Shown one piece after another: positions 41,343 through 50,000 of a stretch of 64,000 bases of DNA (within the stretch, counting starts at the first letter, position 1; the number at the start of each line of letters is the position of its first letter). The notes beneath the pieces were generated by a model. It was not told the origin of the DNA and did no database searches. It saw only the letters and a program-made list of their open reading frames with translations. The stretch comes from CAXXOK01 sp963675655 (GTDB taxonomy: Bacteria; Bacillota; Clostridia; Christensenellales; Aristaeellaceae): NCBI GenBank assembly GCA_963675655.1, contig OY776489.1, forward strand, positions 2,418,001 through 2,482,000, in the 5' to 3' direction. Position numbers and translations under genes: made by a program.

Positions 41343-41519
41343 AGGTTTAGTTCTTGCGAACTCTTTTCCGTTCTTATCTGATAAAATAAAAATGAACTTG
41401 AATATCTCTGGATTAATATCCCCATCTTGATCTTGAAGGCAGATACCTTGTTCTATTAAGCTATTAAGATAAAGTGAATATTCTTCTTTGTTTTTAAAAT
41501 ATAGCTTAATCGGTTCCAT
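41334..41519 (-). CDS. Small hypothetical protein
   Basis: A 61-residue charged protein (KLYFKNKEEYSLYLNSLIEQ) of no recognised family. It is supported mainly by a very good ribosome site, GGAGG with 6 spacer bases before ATG 41519. It lies in the AT-rich island with other small orphan genes and converges with the zinc-ribbon gene. Confidence 0.6.
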   Translation of the reverse strand: MEPIKLYFKNKEEYSLYLNSLIEQGICLQDQDGDINPEIFKFIFILSDKNGKEFARTKPLP

Positions 41520-41521
41520 CT

Positions 41522-41569
41522 ATTTCCTCCTTTCTGCCGCCAAATGGCGGCTTTTATGTTATAATTTGG
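41522..41569 (+). repeat. Intergenic hairpin/-10 repeat, copy 2
   Basis: Near copy of 40702-40749: CTCCTTTC, GCCGCCAAATGGCGGC, CTTTTATGT, TATAAT (41560-41565). It directly precedes the membrane-anchored protein gene at 41587 and may be its promoter. Confidence 0.6.
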
Positions 41570-41586
41570 TATACACTAATGTGATT

Positions 41587-42180
41587 ATGATTGGAAGGGA
41601 TGCGGACACTTTGTTCCAGATTAACCACTATAATTTTCCAACACCAACAACGGGGAGTATTGATTGGGTTGCGTTAGCGGTGTCTGTCCTTTCTTCTTTG
41701 ACAACACTGGCGCTTGCATTCGTTACGTATAAAAGTGTAAAAGAAAATGTAGCCGATAGACGGTTGCGCGCTCAACCTAATATTGTGGTTGATTTTGAAA
41801 TTTGTGAACAATATCTATTTCAACTGGTTGTTAAAAACATTAGCCCCAATCCTGCATATAAAGTTGAGATTATGATCTTCCCCACCATCGATAACCCGTT
41901 TCAATATCTAGATTCCTTGTCGCCTGGAGTGGAGATGCGCCACACAATTATTGAAATAAGAAAAAATGCAATGGAAGAGATTGCCGTTAAGCATTATACT
42001 ATCTTCATAGAATACACGGATTTATATCAAAAGAAACAACCCAAAATCGAAGTAGAAAAAGATGTAACTGCTCTGTTAACAACATATAAAGATGCAAAAG
42101 CTACTCCAGAAGATGAATTACGTAATGATATTAGAAATTTGGCGAATGCAATCGATAGGTCTTTATCGTGTAAAAACTAA
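41587..42180 (+). CDS. Membrane-anchored hypothetical protein
   Basis: A 197-residue protein with one membrane helix (WVALAVSVLSSLTTLALAFV, about residues 25-45), then a cytoplasmic or outer domain of beta character (RAQPNIVVDFEICEQYLFQL, YTIFIEYTDLYQKKQPKIEV) and a helical tail. This form is common among small proteins of unknown function carried with mobile DNA. Start: ATG 41587 is about 20 bases after a -10 box, so the mRNA would have nearly no leader; TTG 41611 with GGAAGGG upstream is the alternative. It overlaps the convergent small gene by 4 bases. Confidence 0.7.
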   Translation: MIGRDADTLFQINHYNFPTPTTGSIDWVALAVSVLSSLTTLALAFVTYKSVKENVADRRLRAQPNIVVDFEICEQYLFQLVVKNISPNPAYKVEIMIFPTIDNPFQYLDSLSPGVEMRHTIIEIRKNAMEEIAVKHYTIFIEYTDLYQKKQPKIEVEKDVTALLTTYKDAKATPEDELRNDIRNLANAIDRSLSCKN

Positions 42181-42359
42181 GAAAAGTTCTTCTTAATATT
42201 TTCCGATGCAATATCCACATATTTTATAATCTGTTCTTTGTCTATTGGAATATTCATGCTACATCCGTTATTTATAAAAAACCTAATTTCTACAGTTCCA
42301 TTATATCCATTTTTAGATAGCGGGAATCTGTATTCAAGCATAGTTGGATAATCAATCAT
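42177..42359 (-). CDS. Small hypothetical protein
   Basis: A 60-residue protein (YPTMLEYRFPLSKNGYNGTV) of no known family. Ribosome site GGGAGGTG with 7 spacer bases before ATG 42359 is strong. It overlaps the end of the preceding gene by 4 bases, tail to tail. AT-rich like its neighbours. Confidence 0.6.
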   Translation of the reverse strand: MIDYPTMLEYRFPLSKNGYNGTVEIRFFINNGCSMNIPIDKEQIIKYVDIASENIKKNFS

Positions 42360-42516
42360 TTAATCACCTCCCTTACTTTGCGAATTGAAGATAATTGTAT
42401 TTGCGTTTGACAAACGGATACAAAGTAGACTATGATGCCATCGGTATTCTTCGATACGATTTAATTAGATAGTAACCAATGCTTACTCTAAACTTTTCAT
42501 GTGAAGGTGATTACGT

Positions 42517-43329
42517 ATGCCCTGGTTTGGTTGGGTTCTTATGGGTTTCTTTATACTGGCAGCTGGTTATTTATGGTTCATTGCGCCGTCGCATACACAG
42601 CCGAAGACCAATGCGTTTCTGGGCAAGCTGTGTGCACACAGGGGATTACACGATGGTAATTTGCAAGTGTTTGAAAACAGCATGAAGGCTTTTTCGCTTG
42701 CAGTGGAAAACGGATATGGTATCGAAATGGATGTGCAGCTTACCCGGGATCATCAATTGGTGGTCCATCATGATGCAAGCACCAAACGGGTTTGCGGTAC
42801 GGATAAAATCATACTAGAAACAAACTATGCCGATTTGCCACTCCTTCCGGACGGCAGCAGGATTCCACTATTTGCCGATTATCTTGCCATGGTTGCGGGC
42901 CGCGTGCCGCTGATTGTGGAAATCAAAGGCTACGGCAATCAGCAGCAAACAGCAAAGGCAACGCTGGAACACTTGCGGGCATATACAGGGCCCTACTGTA
43001 TCGAATCCTTCAGCCCGCAGATTGTACGGTATTTTAAGCTGCATGCACCGGATATTATTCGCGGTCAATTGGACGGCGGCAATGCGGCATCCATACAGAC
43101 AAAGGGCTTTTTTCGTTATATCATCAATAAGTATTTGTTGCATAATTACCTTGGGCGGCCTCATTTTATCGCTTATGATTGCAATCACTCGGAAAGCCTT
43201 TCTTTATGGCTGGCTAAGCATCTTTTCGGGGCGTTCCTAGTTGCTTGGACTGTTCGGGATCAGGCGTGCTTGGATAAGGCGCGTAAACGGTACAGCACAT
43301 GGATTTTTGAAAAATTCACACCAAGGTAA
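42517..43329 (+). CDS. Glycerophosphodiester phosphodiesterase, membrane-anchored
   Basis: A 270-residue GDPD-family enzyme. Residues 4-24 form a membrane anchor. The catalytic region has CAHRGLHDG, NGYGIEMDVQLTRDHQLVVH with HHDASTKRVCG, and LIVEIKGYG; the two His and the Glu/Asp residues of the family are present. It hydrolyses glycerophosphodiesters to glycerol-3-phosphate and an alcohol. ATG 42517 lies behind GAAGGTGA. It is a single gene between the AT-rich island and the sortase gene. Glycerol-3-phosphate released could feed the glp genes at 30.7-34.5 kb. Confidence 0.9.
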   Translation: MPWFGWVLMGFFILAAGYLWFIAPSHTQPKTNAFLGKLCAHRGLHDGNLQVFENSMKAFSLAVENGYGIEMDVQLTRDHQLVVHHDASTKRVCGTDKIILETNYADLPLLPDGSRIPLFADYLAMVAGRVPLIVEIKGYGNQQQTAKATLEHLRAYTGPYCIESFSPQIVRYFKLHAPDIIRGQLDGGNAASIQTKGFFRYIINKYLLHNYLGRPHFIAYDCNHSESLSLWLAKHLFGAFLVAWTVRDQACLDKARKRYSTWIFEKFTPR

Positions 43330-43403
43330 CCACTGTATTCGTTTTAATTGCGGCGAATGCTTTATTGATCAAGATTGATCAAACCGTTTTTATTGGAGCT
43401 TTA

Positions 43404-43431
43404 ATAACACCGATCAAATGATCGGTGTTAT
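43404..43431. repeat. Perfect palindrome upstream of sortase gene
   Basis: ATAACACCGATCA and its complement, 13-bp arms with an AA loop. The run of T after it is weak, so it may be an operator for the sortase promoter 45 bases away or a terminator of the preceding gene. Three further TGATC words lie within 60 bases. In the gap 43330-43667 only this and the promoter at 43476-43503 were seen. Confidence 0.5.
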
Positions 43432-43475
43432 ATCTATTTTATGTTTTGATCGGTTAACGTTGGAGAAAACGAGCG

Positions 43476-43503
43476 TTGTATTTTGTGCCGAAAAGCTTAT
43501 AAT
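43476..43503 (+). promoter_or_regulatory. Promoter of the sortase gene
   Basis: TTGTAT (43476-43481), 16 bases, TATAAT (43498-43503); start near 43510, about 158 bases before the sortase ATG. A second TATAAT at 43599-43604 has no matching -35. Confidence 0.55.
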
Positions 43504-43667
43504 GCTATATGAACCGTGAAAAATAGAGGGCCGGCAGAACAAGCTGGGCTTTATTTGTAAAAGCTTGGAAGTGGGTGCTGGATCCACTACCACGTTTTTA
43601 TAATAATGGCGAACTAACGGCTATGGTTGCCAGTTTCACAAAGAACAGATAAAGGTGGAAACAGCAC

Positions 43668-44606
43668 ATGGATCGGGGCAGGCGCTACCAAAAGACCCCC
43701 ATGGTGAAAAAAGCTCCCGTTTGGAAACGGTGGGTGTTTATTTTGCTGGTGATGATTTTAATCATCAGCATTACGCAGTTAACTATTTATTTTGTCCGCT
43801 CCAACCGCAATCGGGAAATGCAGGCGCTTTTAGCGCAACAGCATCAGGAGGCGCTGGACAATGATGCGGATGAGGCGGTGCAAACGCAGACAGTTCCAGA
43901 AACGACGGTAAAACCAGCTACGACGGCTTCAAGTAGTGCTGCTATACCGACACACGGAAAGGAACTGAATTTTTTTCAGGTAATCGGGCTGACGCAGGAA
44001 GCGATGAAGCCGTTTGTAAAGAAAAATGATGATACGGTTGGCTGGATAACGATTGATGGGATTGTAGATCAGCCAATCGTATATCGCGACAATGTGTATT
44101 ACCTCACCCATGATTTTTATGGCAACCGTAACGCCTGCGGCGCGATTTTTCTGGATGAAAATCATCCTTTGCATAAAGATGCGCAAAATCTGCTGTTATA
44201 CGGGCATAACATGAAGGATGGAAGCATGTTTGGCCGGTTAACCAAATATACGAGCGACAATTATTTGCACAGCCATCACATTTTACAATTGGAAACCCGA
44301 TTTGAAAGTTTTACGTATCTTATTTTTGCGGCAGATAAAGTGTCTACGGAATACCGCTCGAAGGATTATTTATCATTTTGGGCGCATTACACCTTTTCCA
44401 ATCAAGAGGATTTCGATGCATATATTGATGACGTTTACGAACATTCACTTTATACGCGCTATTTGGATGTGGATGATGCGGATACGCTGCTGACGCTCGC
44501 CACTTGCTATGAAGATGAACGACTCGTTCTGTTCGCCCGCAGACAGCGCAGCGATGAGACGGATGCGGACATTCAAAAAGCGCTGTTAGGCTTGTACATG
44601 AAATGA
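43668..44606 (+). CDS. Class B sortase
   Basis: A 312-residue membrane-bound cysteine transpeptidase. Residues 23-43 are a signal anchor. The catalytic His is in LLLYGHNMKDGSMFG, the Cys in LTLATCYED and the Arg in LVLFARRQ. The WITIDGIVDQPIVYRDNVYY region is typical for SrtB. It joins surface proteins to the cell wall. The next gene and the large gene at 47073 both end in VPxTGD plus a membrane helix and basic tail, so they are the likely substrates. ATG 43668 lies 10 bases after AAAGGTGG. Confidence 0.92.
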   Translation: MDRGRRYQKTPMVKKAPVWKRWVFILLVMILIISITQLTIYFVRSNRNREMQALLAQQHQEALDNDADEAVQTQTVPETTVKPATTASSSAAIPTHGKELNFFQVIGLTQEAMKPFVKKNDDTVGWITIDGIVDQPIVYRDNVYYLTHDFYGNRNACGAIFLDENHPLHKDAQNLLLYGHNMKDGSMFGRLTKYTSDNYLHSHHILQLETRFESFTYLIFAADKVSTEYRSKDYLSFWAHYTFSNQEDFDAYIDDVYEHSLYTRYLDVDDADTLLTLATCYEDERLVLFARRQRSDETDADIQKALLGLYMK

Positions 44607-44963
44607 TTTTTATGGGAAAATTCAGCTTTTATTGCGTACTTCTCTTGTAACAATCAAAAAGTATGCTATGATGACATGGTTGATACCATCGTTTTTCGGA
44701 TCGCTAGAAATCGAAGAAGGTGCCACGCAGATTGAAACTGTATTCCCGCTTGCGTATAACATGGTTTGGACTGGTTATTGGTTTGGTATTCTTTCTCCCT
44801 TTTACCGCCGTGGCCGCTACCGCCCATACGCTTACAACAATTTTTGCTCAGAATAATTATGCGTCGGGTAACATGTTCAATATTACTGTCCAATCCAAAG
44901 ACCCGGTTATGATTACCGCTTTTGATGTTAATCTCAGCCGATTTTCAACGGCGCAAACTGGTA

Positions 44964-44971
44964 TTTACATT
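44964..44971 (+). repeat. Target site duplication, left copy
   Basis: TTTACATT directly left of the IS element. The identical 8 bases follow its right end at 46449-46456. An 8-bp duplication is usual for IS1595-family elements. Confidence 0.9.
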
Positions 44972-45012
44972 CAGAATTATCCCTTGATATAGTGTAACTC
45001 GTATATAATAAT

Positions 45013-45030
45013 GCCCCTCCGAAGAGGGGC
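45013..45030 (-). terminator. Terminator within the insertion sequence
   Basis: GCCCCTC, loop of 4, GAGGGGC, then on the minus strand ATTATTAT. It ends the transposase/toxin transcript before the left end of the element. Confidence 0.65.
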
Positions 45031-45105
45031 TCAAAAGTTTTGGCATCATACTTGATGCAAAATCAAATGTACTAGTAGTATACTTCGTAAAAACAAGATT
45101 GTCAA

Positions 45106-45465
45106 CTATTTTCTCTGTTCTTTCAACCTATACATACTTTTAAGGCATGTATTAACAGCATTCCAATCGTTTTCTGTCAAACTAACATATTTGCTGCTTT
45201 TCTTAAAAACAGCAAATATTCTGTTCTTATCTATGGTTCTAATCTGTTCTACAAGAACGGTACTATTAGTGCATTCCAAATCAATGTGATATGGTACAGA
45301 ATCGCCCAGTCGTTGCGTTGTCAGAGGGACAACGGTACAAACAGGAGATTCTTTTGTTGTCCTTATAACCAAAGCTGGCCTATTATAACCCTGCTCTGAA
45401 CCAAATGGGTTGTCCCCGAAAGAAACTTCATAGAATCCATTGTTGTTGACATATTTTACTGCCAT
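45106..45465 (-). CDS. MazF/PemK-family endoribonuclease toxin-like protein, IS passenger
   Basis: A 119-residue protein of the MazF/PemK fold: GDNPFGSEQGYNRPALVIRT, VCTVVPLTTQ and VLVEQIRTIDKNRIF are the usual strands. Family members cut mRNA at short motifs. ATG 45465 is preferred, with GAGGGG just upstream; an earlier ATG at 45486 lies in the end of the transposase gene. No antitoxin gene is visible in the element or next to it. As a passenger gene inside the IS it may help persistence of the element or be a harmless relic. Confidence 0.85.
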   Translation of the reverse strand: MAVKYVNNNGFYEVSFGDNPFGSEQGYNRPALVIRTTKESPVCTVVPLTTQRLGDSVPYHIDLECTNSTVLVEQIRTIDKNRIFAVFKKSSKYVSLTENDWNAVNTCLKSMYRLKEQRK

Positions 45466-45472
45466 TTTCCCC

Positions 45473-46387
45473 TCACAAAGCGACAATACTTTGTCTCAAA
45501 ACCATATCAAACATATCGACTTCCCTATTATTATACCTAAAACAGAATTCGTCAACATATTTCTGCATATGTTTGGTAGAAATATGATGGTAAATACCAT
45601 ATACACCACGTTTTAACGTTGCCCAGAAACTTTCGATATTGTTGGTATGAACACCATTGTGGTCTGAAAACGCTTTAGTATGGTCGATTCTAAGATGATA
45701 GAAGTTGTTTGCACGCAACGGGTTATAGCTTCTAAATTCGTCACTGATAACCGTGTTGTTATTCTCTTGCTTGGAAACAGCTTTGAGAACGTCGATAAGC
45801 TGTTTGGCTGTGAGTTTATTGCCCTGTGTATTTGGCATTGCAATACGAGCGTAGACTTTTTTATTGTTACGGTCAATTACGCCAACAACGGGAGTTTTGC
45901 TTGTCCCACGACCGCGTTTGTTTATAGGAGCGTTGCCATCATCGTCTTTATCGTTGTTTTTACGTGGTTTTCCACCAACGTATGTTTCGTCAATCTCAAC
46001 GATGGTATCAAAGAACTCTTGCTGTTCTGCATTGCCCATAGCATAACGAATCTGTTGCAACATACGCCATGCAGTTTTGTAGGTAACGCCTATTTCACGT
46101 TGTAGTTGCAAACCTGATATGCCCTTTTTACCATTCAAAAACAGGTGAATTGCAAACATCCACTTACGAAGATCGGTAGACGATTTCTCGAAAATTGTTC
46201 CCTTGAAAGGTGAGAAGGTACTACGACAATCGTTGCAACTGAATACCTTTCTACGAGCGTGTTCCTGATAAACTTTCGTAGAACCACAATGGTTGCAATG
46301 AACACCATTGGGATAACGAATTTTCAGATAATATTTGATAACGCTATCCTCTGTGGGGAACAGGTTCATCAGTTCGAGAAATGTCAT
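45473..46387 (-). CDS. IS1595-family transposase
   Basis: A 304-residue DDE-type transposase. An N-terminal zinc ribbon (CNHCGSTKVY and CNDCRSTFSPF) precedes the catalytic domain: EIDETYVGGKPRK gives the first Asp, VISDEFRSYNPL the second, and NNIESFWATLKRGVYGIYHH the third acidic/Asn region (N rather than E at this site is usual for the family). GKKGISGLQLQREIGVTYKT is the helix-turn-helix. It moves the element with 8-bp target duplication. ATG 46387 follows GGAGG by 7 bases. Confidence 0.93.
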   Translation of the reverse strand: MTFLELMNLFPTEDSVIKYYLKIRYPNGVHCNHCGSTKVYQEHARRKVFSCNDCRSTFSPFKGTIFEKSSTDLRKWMFAIHLFLNGKKGISGLQLQREIGVTYKTAWRMLQQIRYAMGNAEQQEFFDTIVEIDETYVGGKPRKNNDKDDDGNAPINKRGRGTSKTPVVGVIDRNNKKVYARIAMPNTQGNKLTAKQLIDVLKAVSKQENNNTVISDEFRSYNPLRANNFYHLRIDHTKAFSDHNGVHTNNIESFWATLKRGVYGIYHHISTKHMQKYVDEFCFRYNNREVDMFDMVLRQSIVAL

Positions 46388-46448
46388 ACTATCCCTCCTT
46401 TAAGGCTAGTATAACATTATTAACACACTATGTAAAGGGATAATTCCG

Positions 46449-46456
46449 TTTACATT
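46449..46456 (+). repeat. Target site duplication, right copy
   Basis: TTTACATT directly right of the IS element, identical to 44964-44971. Confidence 0.9.
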
Positions 46457-46926
46457 TATTATCGCGATGGTGGATATGAAGGGTATGAGACAGAGCCAAG
46501 CCAATGGACGTTGGCGGATTTCTCTTACGTTACCCCCGTTGGGGTCGACCAGCCAACCCATATCCCCATTGACGGTCTTGTGTTATTATCGGGCCACACC
46601 TATGGCTTTTACTTTTCAATTTCAGAGCATGATACCAACCCCATTCGAATGAACTATACACAAGGCAGCGGAGAATACGAGGATGAGAATATTCTCATCG
46701 CCTGCGGTGTTGGAACGGGATGGCCCCTATTTTCTGATGTGTTTAACCCACGGATATGGAACGGTACGGTGTATTATACTTCCAATAAAGAAGTACCGCA
46801 GACCGGCGATATGCTTGGCCATTACTTGTGGCTTTATGCTGGTGCAGCGGTGTTATCCGCAGGCGTATTGCTTTCATGGTCAATACAGCGGCATACCCGC
46901 AGGGTGCGTAAACCAAAGTAAATAGC

Positions 46927-46954
46927 AAAAGCCCCCGCAATTGCGGGGGCTTTT
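46927..46954. terminator. Bidirectional terminator
   Basis: AAAAGCCCCCGCAA and its perfect complement TTGCGGGGGCTTTT, no loop needed beyond the centre. It separates the plus-strand sortase-substrate gene (end 46921) from the minus-strand adhesin gene (end 47073). Confidence 0.88.
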
Positions 46955-47072
46955 AAACGATAAACTAGCTTTGAAAAGAAATTATCATTGGAAATGGGAC
47001 TGCGCCGATGCGAAAACACCTGCGTACACACCGATACACGAACAGTTATTGACGCGGTGGGAAAGAGCAATC

Positions 47073-50000
47073 TTACGGCGTGTATCCGCTTTCTTTACGA
47101 AGGCGGCGGATAAGGATAATCGCAATACCCGCTACGGAGAGAACGGCCAATATCCACCAAATGAGCGTTGCGTTGCTATCCCCGGTAACAGGCACAGTGG
47201 CGGGGGACAGTGTAACCGCATAGTCGGAGCAATGATCCTGGCATACGGTTAAATATCCGCTCTGGCTGACCACAGCAGTCTGTATCAGTTCCAGATTCTT
47301 GGTATCTGTATTGTAATACAGGTATTGCATCGTCTGTCCGGCATAGGATTTACCAACGAAGAGACTGAGCTGCATGGTTCCCGGTAAAGTGCCGCTGTGG
47401 TTGAATTCCAGCATCGTCACAAAGGCATCCCCGGCTTTTGCTTGAATGGTGGTATAGTATGCCCCTGTATTCTGAGATAGCCCCATATCCAGATCGTAGC
47501 CTATACCGCTCATGCAGCCTTGCGGGAAGGTAATGGTATAATCACTGCCGCTGAGTACGATGGGCTTATCGGCGTTCAGCGCAATCAGCCGCGTTAATTG
47601 ATCCGCCGAAAGAATAGTAGAATCCAGCGTCAGATCCACTGCTACATGATCTGCATGCTCTACAATGCCGGGTTCCGGTAGATAGGGGCTTTTCAACGGT
47701 ACGCTGATGGTTGCTTCTTTTGTACCGGTATAATAACCATATGCTGTAATGGCTACCTCCAGTGTGGTTCCCTGATCCGCGCTTTGGATAACGTAGTTGG
47801 TGCTGGTTGCACCGGTAATGTCACTGCCGTCCCGAAGCCAGCGAACCGTGTAAGTCGCTTCCCCCGGTGTAAGAGCGGACGCGTCAAGTGCCATGGTATT
47901 ACCCAGCGAAGGAACGCCCGAAATGGCGATGCTTCCGCTTAATGGGGCGCTGGCAACGGTCACGGCTGCACTTGTCAACGTGCCCATATAATTACCCGTG
48001 CCGGTGATGGCTACTGTAAAGGCGGTACCGATCGGGTCGGCGGCAAGATCGCCGACAACGTGAACGGACGTCGTTTCACCTGTAAGTAAAAGGCTGTTTC
48101 GGTACCATTGGTAGGATATTGTAGGGGTGCCAATAGCGAGCACGCCCCCGGTGTTCGCTGTCAACTGATCTCCTTGATCAAGCAAACTGGCGCTGCCTGT
48201 GCCGTTTACAACGTCGATGCTTACAGCGCCGTAAATCGTCTGCCTGGATATATTGGCTGTAGTCCCGACCGTACCGGTGACGTAATAGTTTTGCGCTTTT
48301 ACTGTATCCGCCAGTATAGCGGACACAGTAACGGCGATACCGTCGCCGGCATTGGCTGTGAGAAAAACACCAGAGGCTGTGTAATCCAACCCTGGGGTTA
48401 ATGTTTCGCTGCCGGCCAACCCGCTGAAGGATATGCCTGTAACAACAGCTGTGGTTGTTCCATCGTATACTTTGTTGGAAGCTGTAGCGCTTAGCAGTGT
48501 CAGTGGCGCTTGGCTGATATTAACCGAAAGATTGATCGGCTGGGACAGGGAATAGTTTTCCGCTTTGCTGCCGGTGAGGGTAATGCTTGTGGTAACGGGC
48601 TTTGCAGTTCCTACATTCGCATTTGTCATACTGCCTGTACCAAGGGTAAAACTAACTTCGGCAGCGTCTGCCGGGTCAACCCCGGATAAGGTGCCGCCTG
48701 TCAGCGCTACGGAAACAGTGCCGTTGTAAACACGGTTCACCACAGCGACCCCGGAGATGGTTATGGCGTTTTGCACAATGTTGGCTGTCGTGCTGGCCGT
48801 ACTGGAGGACAACGTATAGTTGCTGGCTATAACCGTACCGGAAAGCGCCATGGTTATAGTTACCGGAATATCGTTGCCGACTGTGGCGCGCGCAAATGCG
48901 GCGCTGACCGTACAATCCACTCCGGTAGTAAGCGTTTCGCCAGATATAAGCCCGGTGTACTCGATGCCTGTTATTGTGGCGTCTGTGGTGCCGTCATACG
49001 TTTTATTGCTTACGGTTGCTGAGAAGGAGAGCGCTTTTTGGGTGATGACAACGCTAACGCTTGGCTGGCTGGAGAGTACATAATGATCCTTATCCTCGCC
49101 GGTAAGTGTGATGGCAGTATAGGATACACTTTGCGTGCCTGCGTTTTTCTGTGCTACTGTACCGGAAGTAGGATAGGAAGCAGAAACCGACTCCCCATCT
49201 ACGATTCCACTCAACGCCCCGCCTGTTAGTACAACGTCTGTCGTGCCATCGTACGTGCGGCTTGTTGCGCTAAGGCCTGTAACGGAAACGGATTTTCGGG
49301 TAATGCTGGCTGTAGTATACAGGGTGCCGGAGGATAGTGTGTAATTGTTTGCGGCTGCCGTATCTTTCAGCGTAAGGGTTAGGGTGACCGGGATATTGTT
49401 TTCCACACCGGAACGGTCGAAAAGTCCGGTGGCAGTATAATCCACATCGACCGTGAAGGATTCCCCGGTGACCAACCCGCTGAAAATAATGTTCGTAACA
49501 GGCGCACTGGTGGTACCGTCATATTCTTTATTGCTGGTATCGGCGGTGACGGAGATGGATTTTTGCGCAATCACTACGCTTACAGTGGGCTGGGCGGAGA
49601 GTATATAATTATCTTTACCTGTTCCGGTAAGTGTAATGGCGGTAAAGGCTACTGCTTGTGTACCGGCGTTTTTCTGCGCTGCTGTGCCGGCTGTGGGGTA
49701 TGTTGCGGAAACCGCATCGCCGTCAAGTATGCCATTTAGCGTACCGCCGGAAAGGGCAACATCCGTCGTGCCGTTATAGGCGCGGGTTGTAGCGGTAAGG
49801 CCGCTTACGGATACGGATTTTTGCTCGATTGTCATTGCACAGGCGCTGCTGGTTAGGCTGGTGAACTGGTATGTTGTTCCGCTGGGAACGTATTCTGCAG
49901 TAATGGAGGGGGAACCGGCGGCAAGAGTCTTTACGCCTGTTTCATACTGCGCCTGATTGCTGCTGAGCGTTACCGGACTGCCCAGATTCACACCGTCTGC

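Larger units (their letters stand above)
44972..46448 (-). mobile_element. IS1595-family insertion sequence with MazF-like passenger
   Basis: A 1477-bp element. Its ends are 24-bp inverted repeats (44972-44995 and 46425-46448) that match at 21 of 24 positions; the shared core is GAATTATCCCTT and ATAGTGT. It is flanked by the 8-bp direct repeat TTTACATT. It carries a transposase gene (45473-46387) and a MazF/PemK-like gene (45106-45465), both on the minus strand. The target is a sortase substrate gene. The intact ends and duplication indicate a recent insertion. Confidence 0.93.
44720..46921 (+). pseudogene. Sortase-anchored surface protein gene interrupted by an insertion sequence
   Basis: The left part (44720-44971, 84 codons) has a signal peptide (FGLVIGLVFFLPFTAVAATA). 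The right part (46457-46921) ends with the wall-sorting signal VPQTGD, a hydrophobic helix and the basic tail RRVRKPK. If the IS element and one TSD copy are removed, the two halves join in frame to a 238-residue protein (joint ...GIYI+YYRDGGY...). As it stands, translation runs into the IS and stops at TAG 44990-44992. The start is GTG 44720 or TTG 44732. The sortase next to it is the expected enzyme. The function of the protein, probably a surface adhesin, is unknown. Confidence 0.85.
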
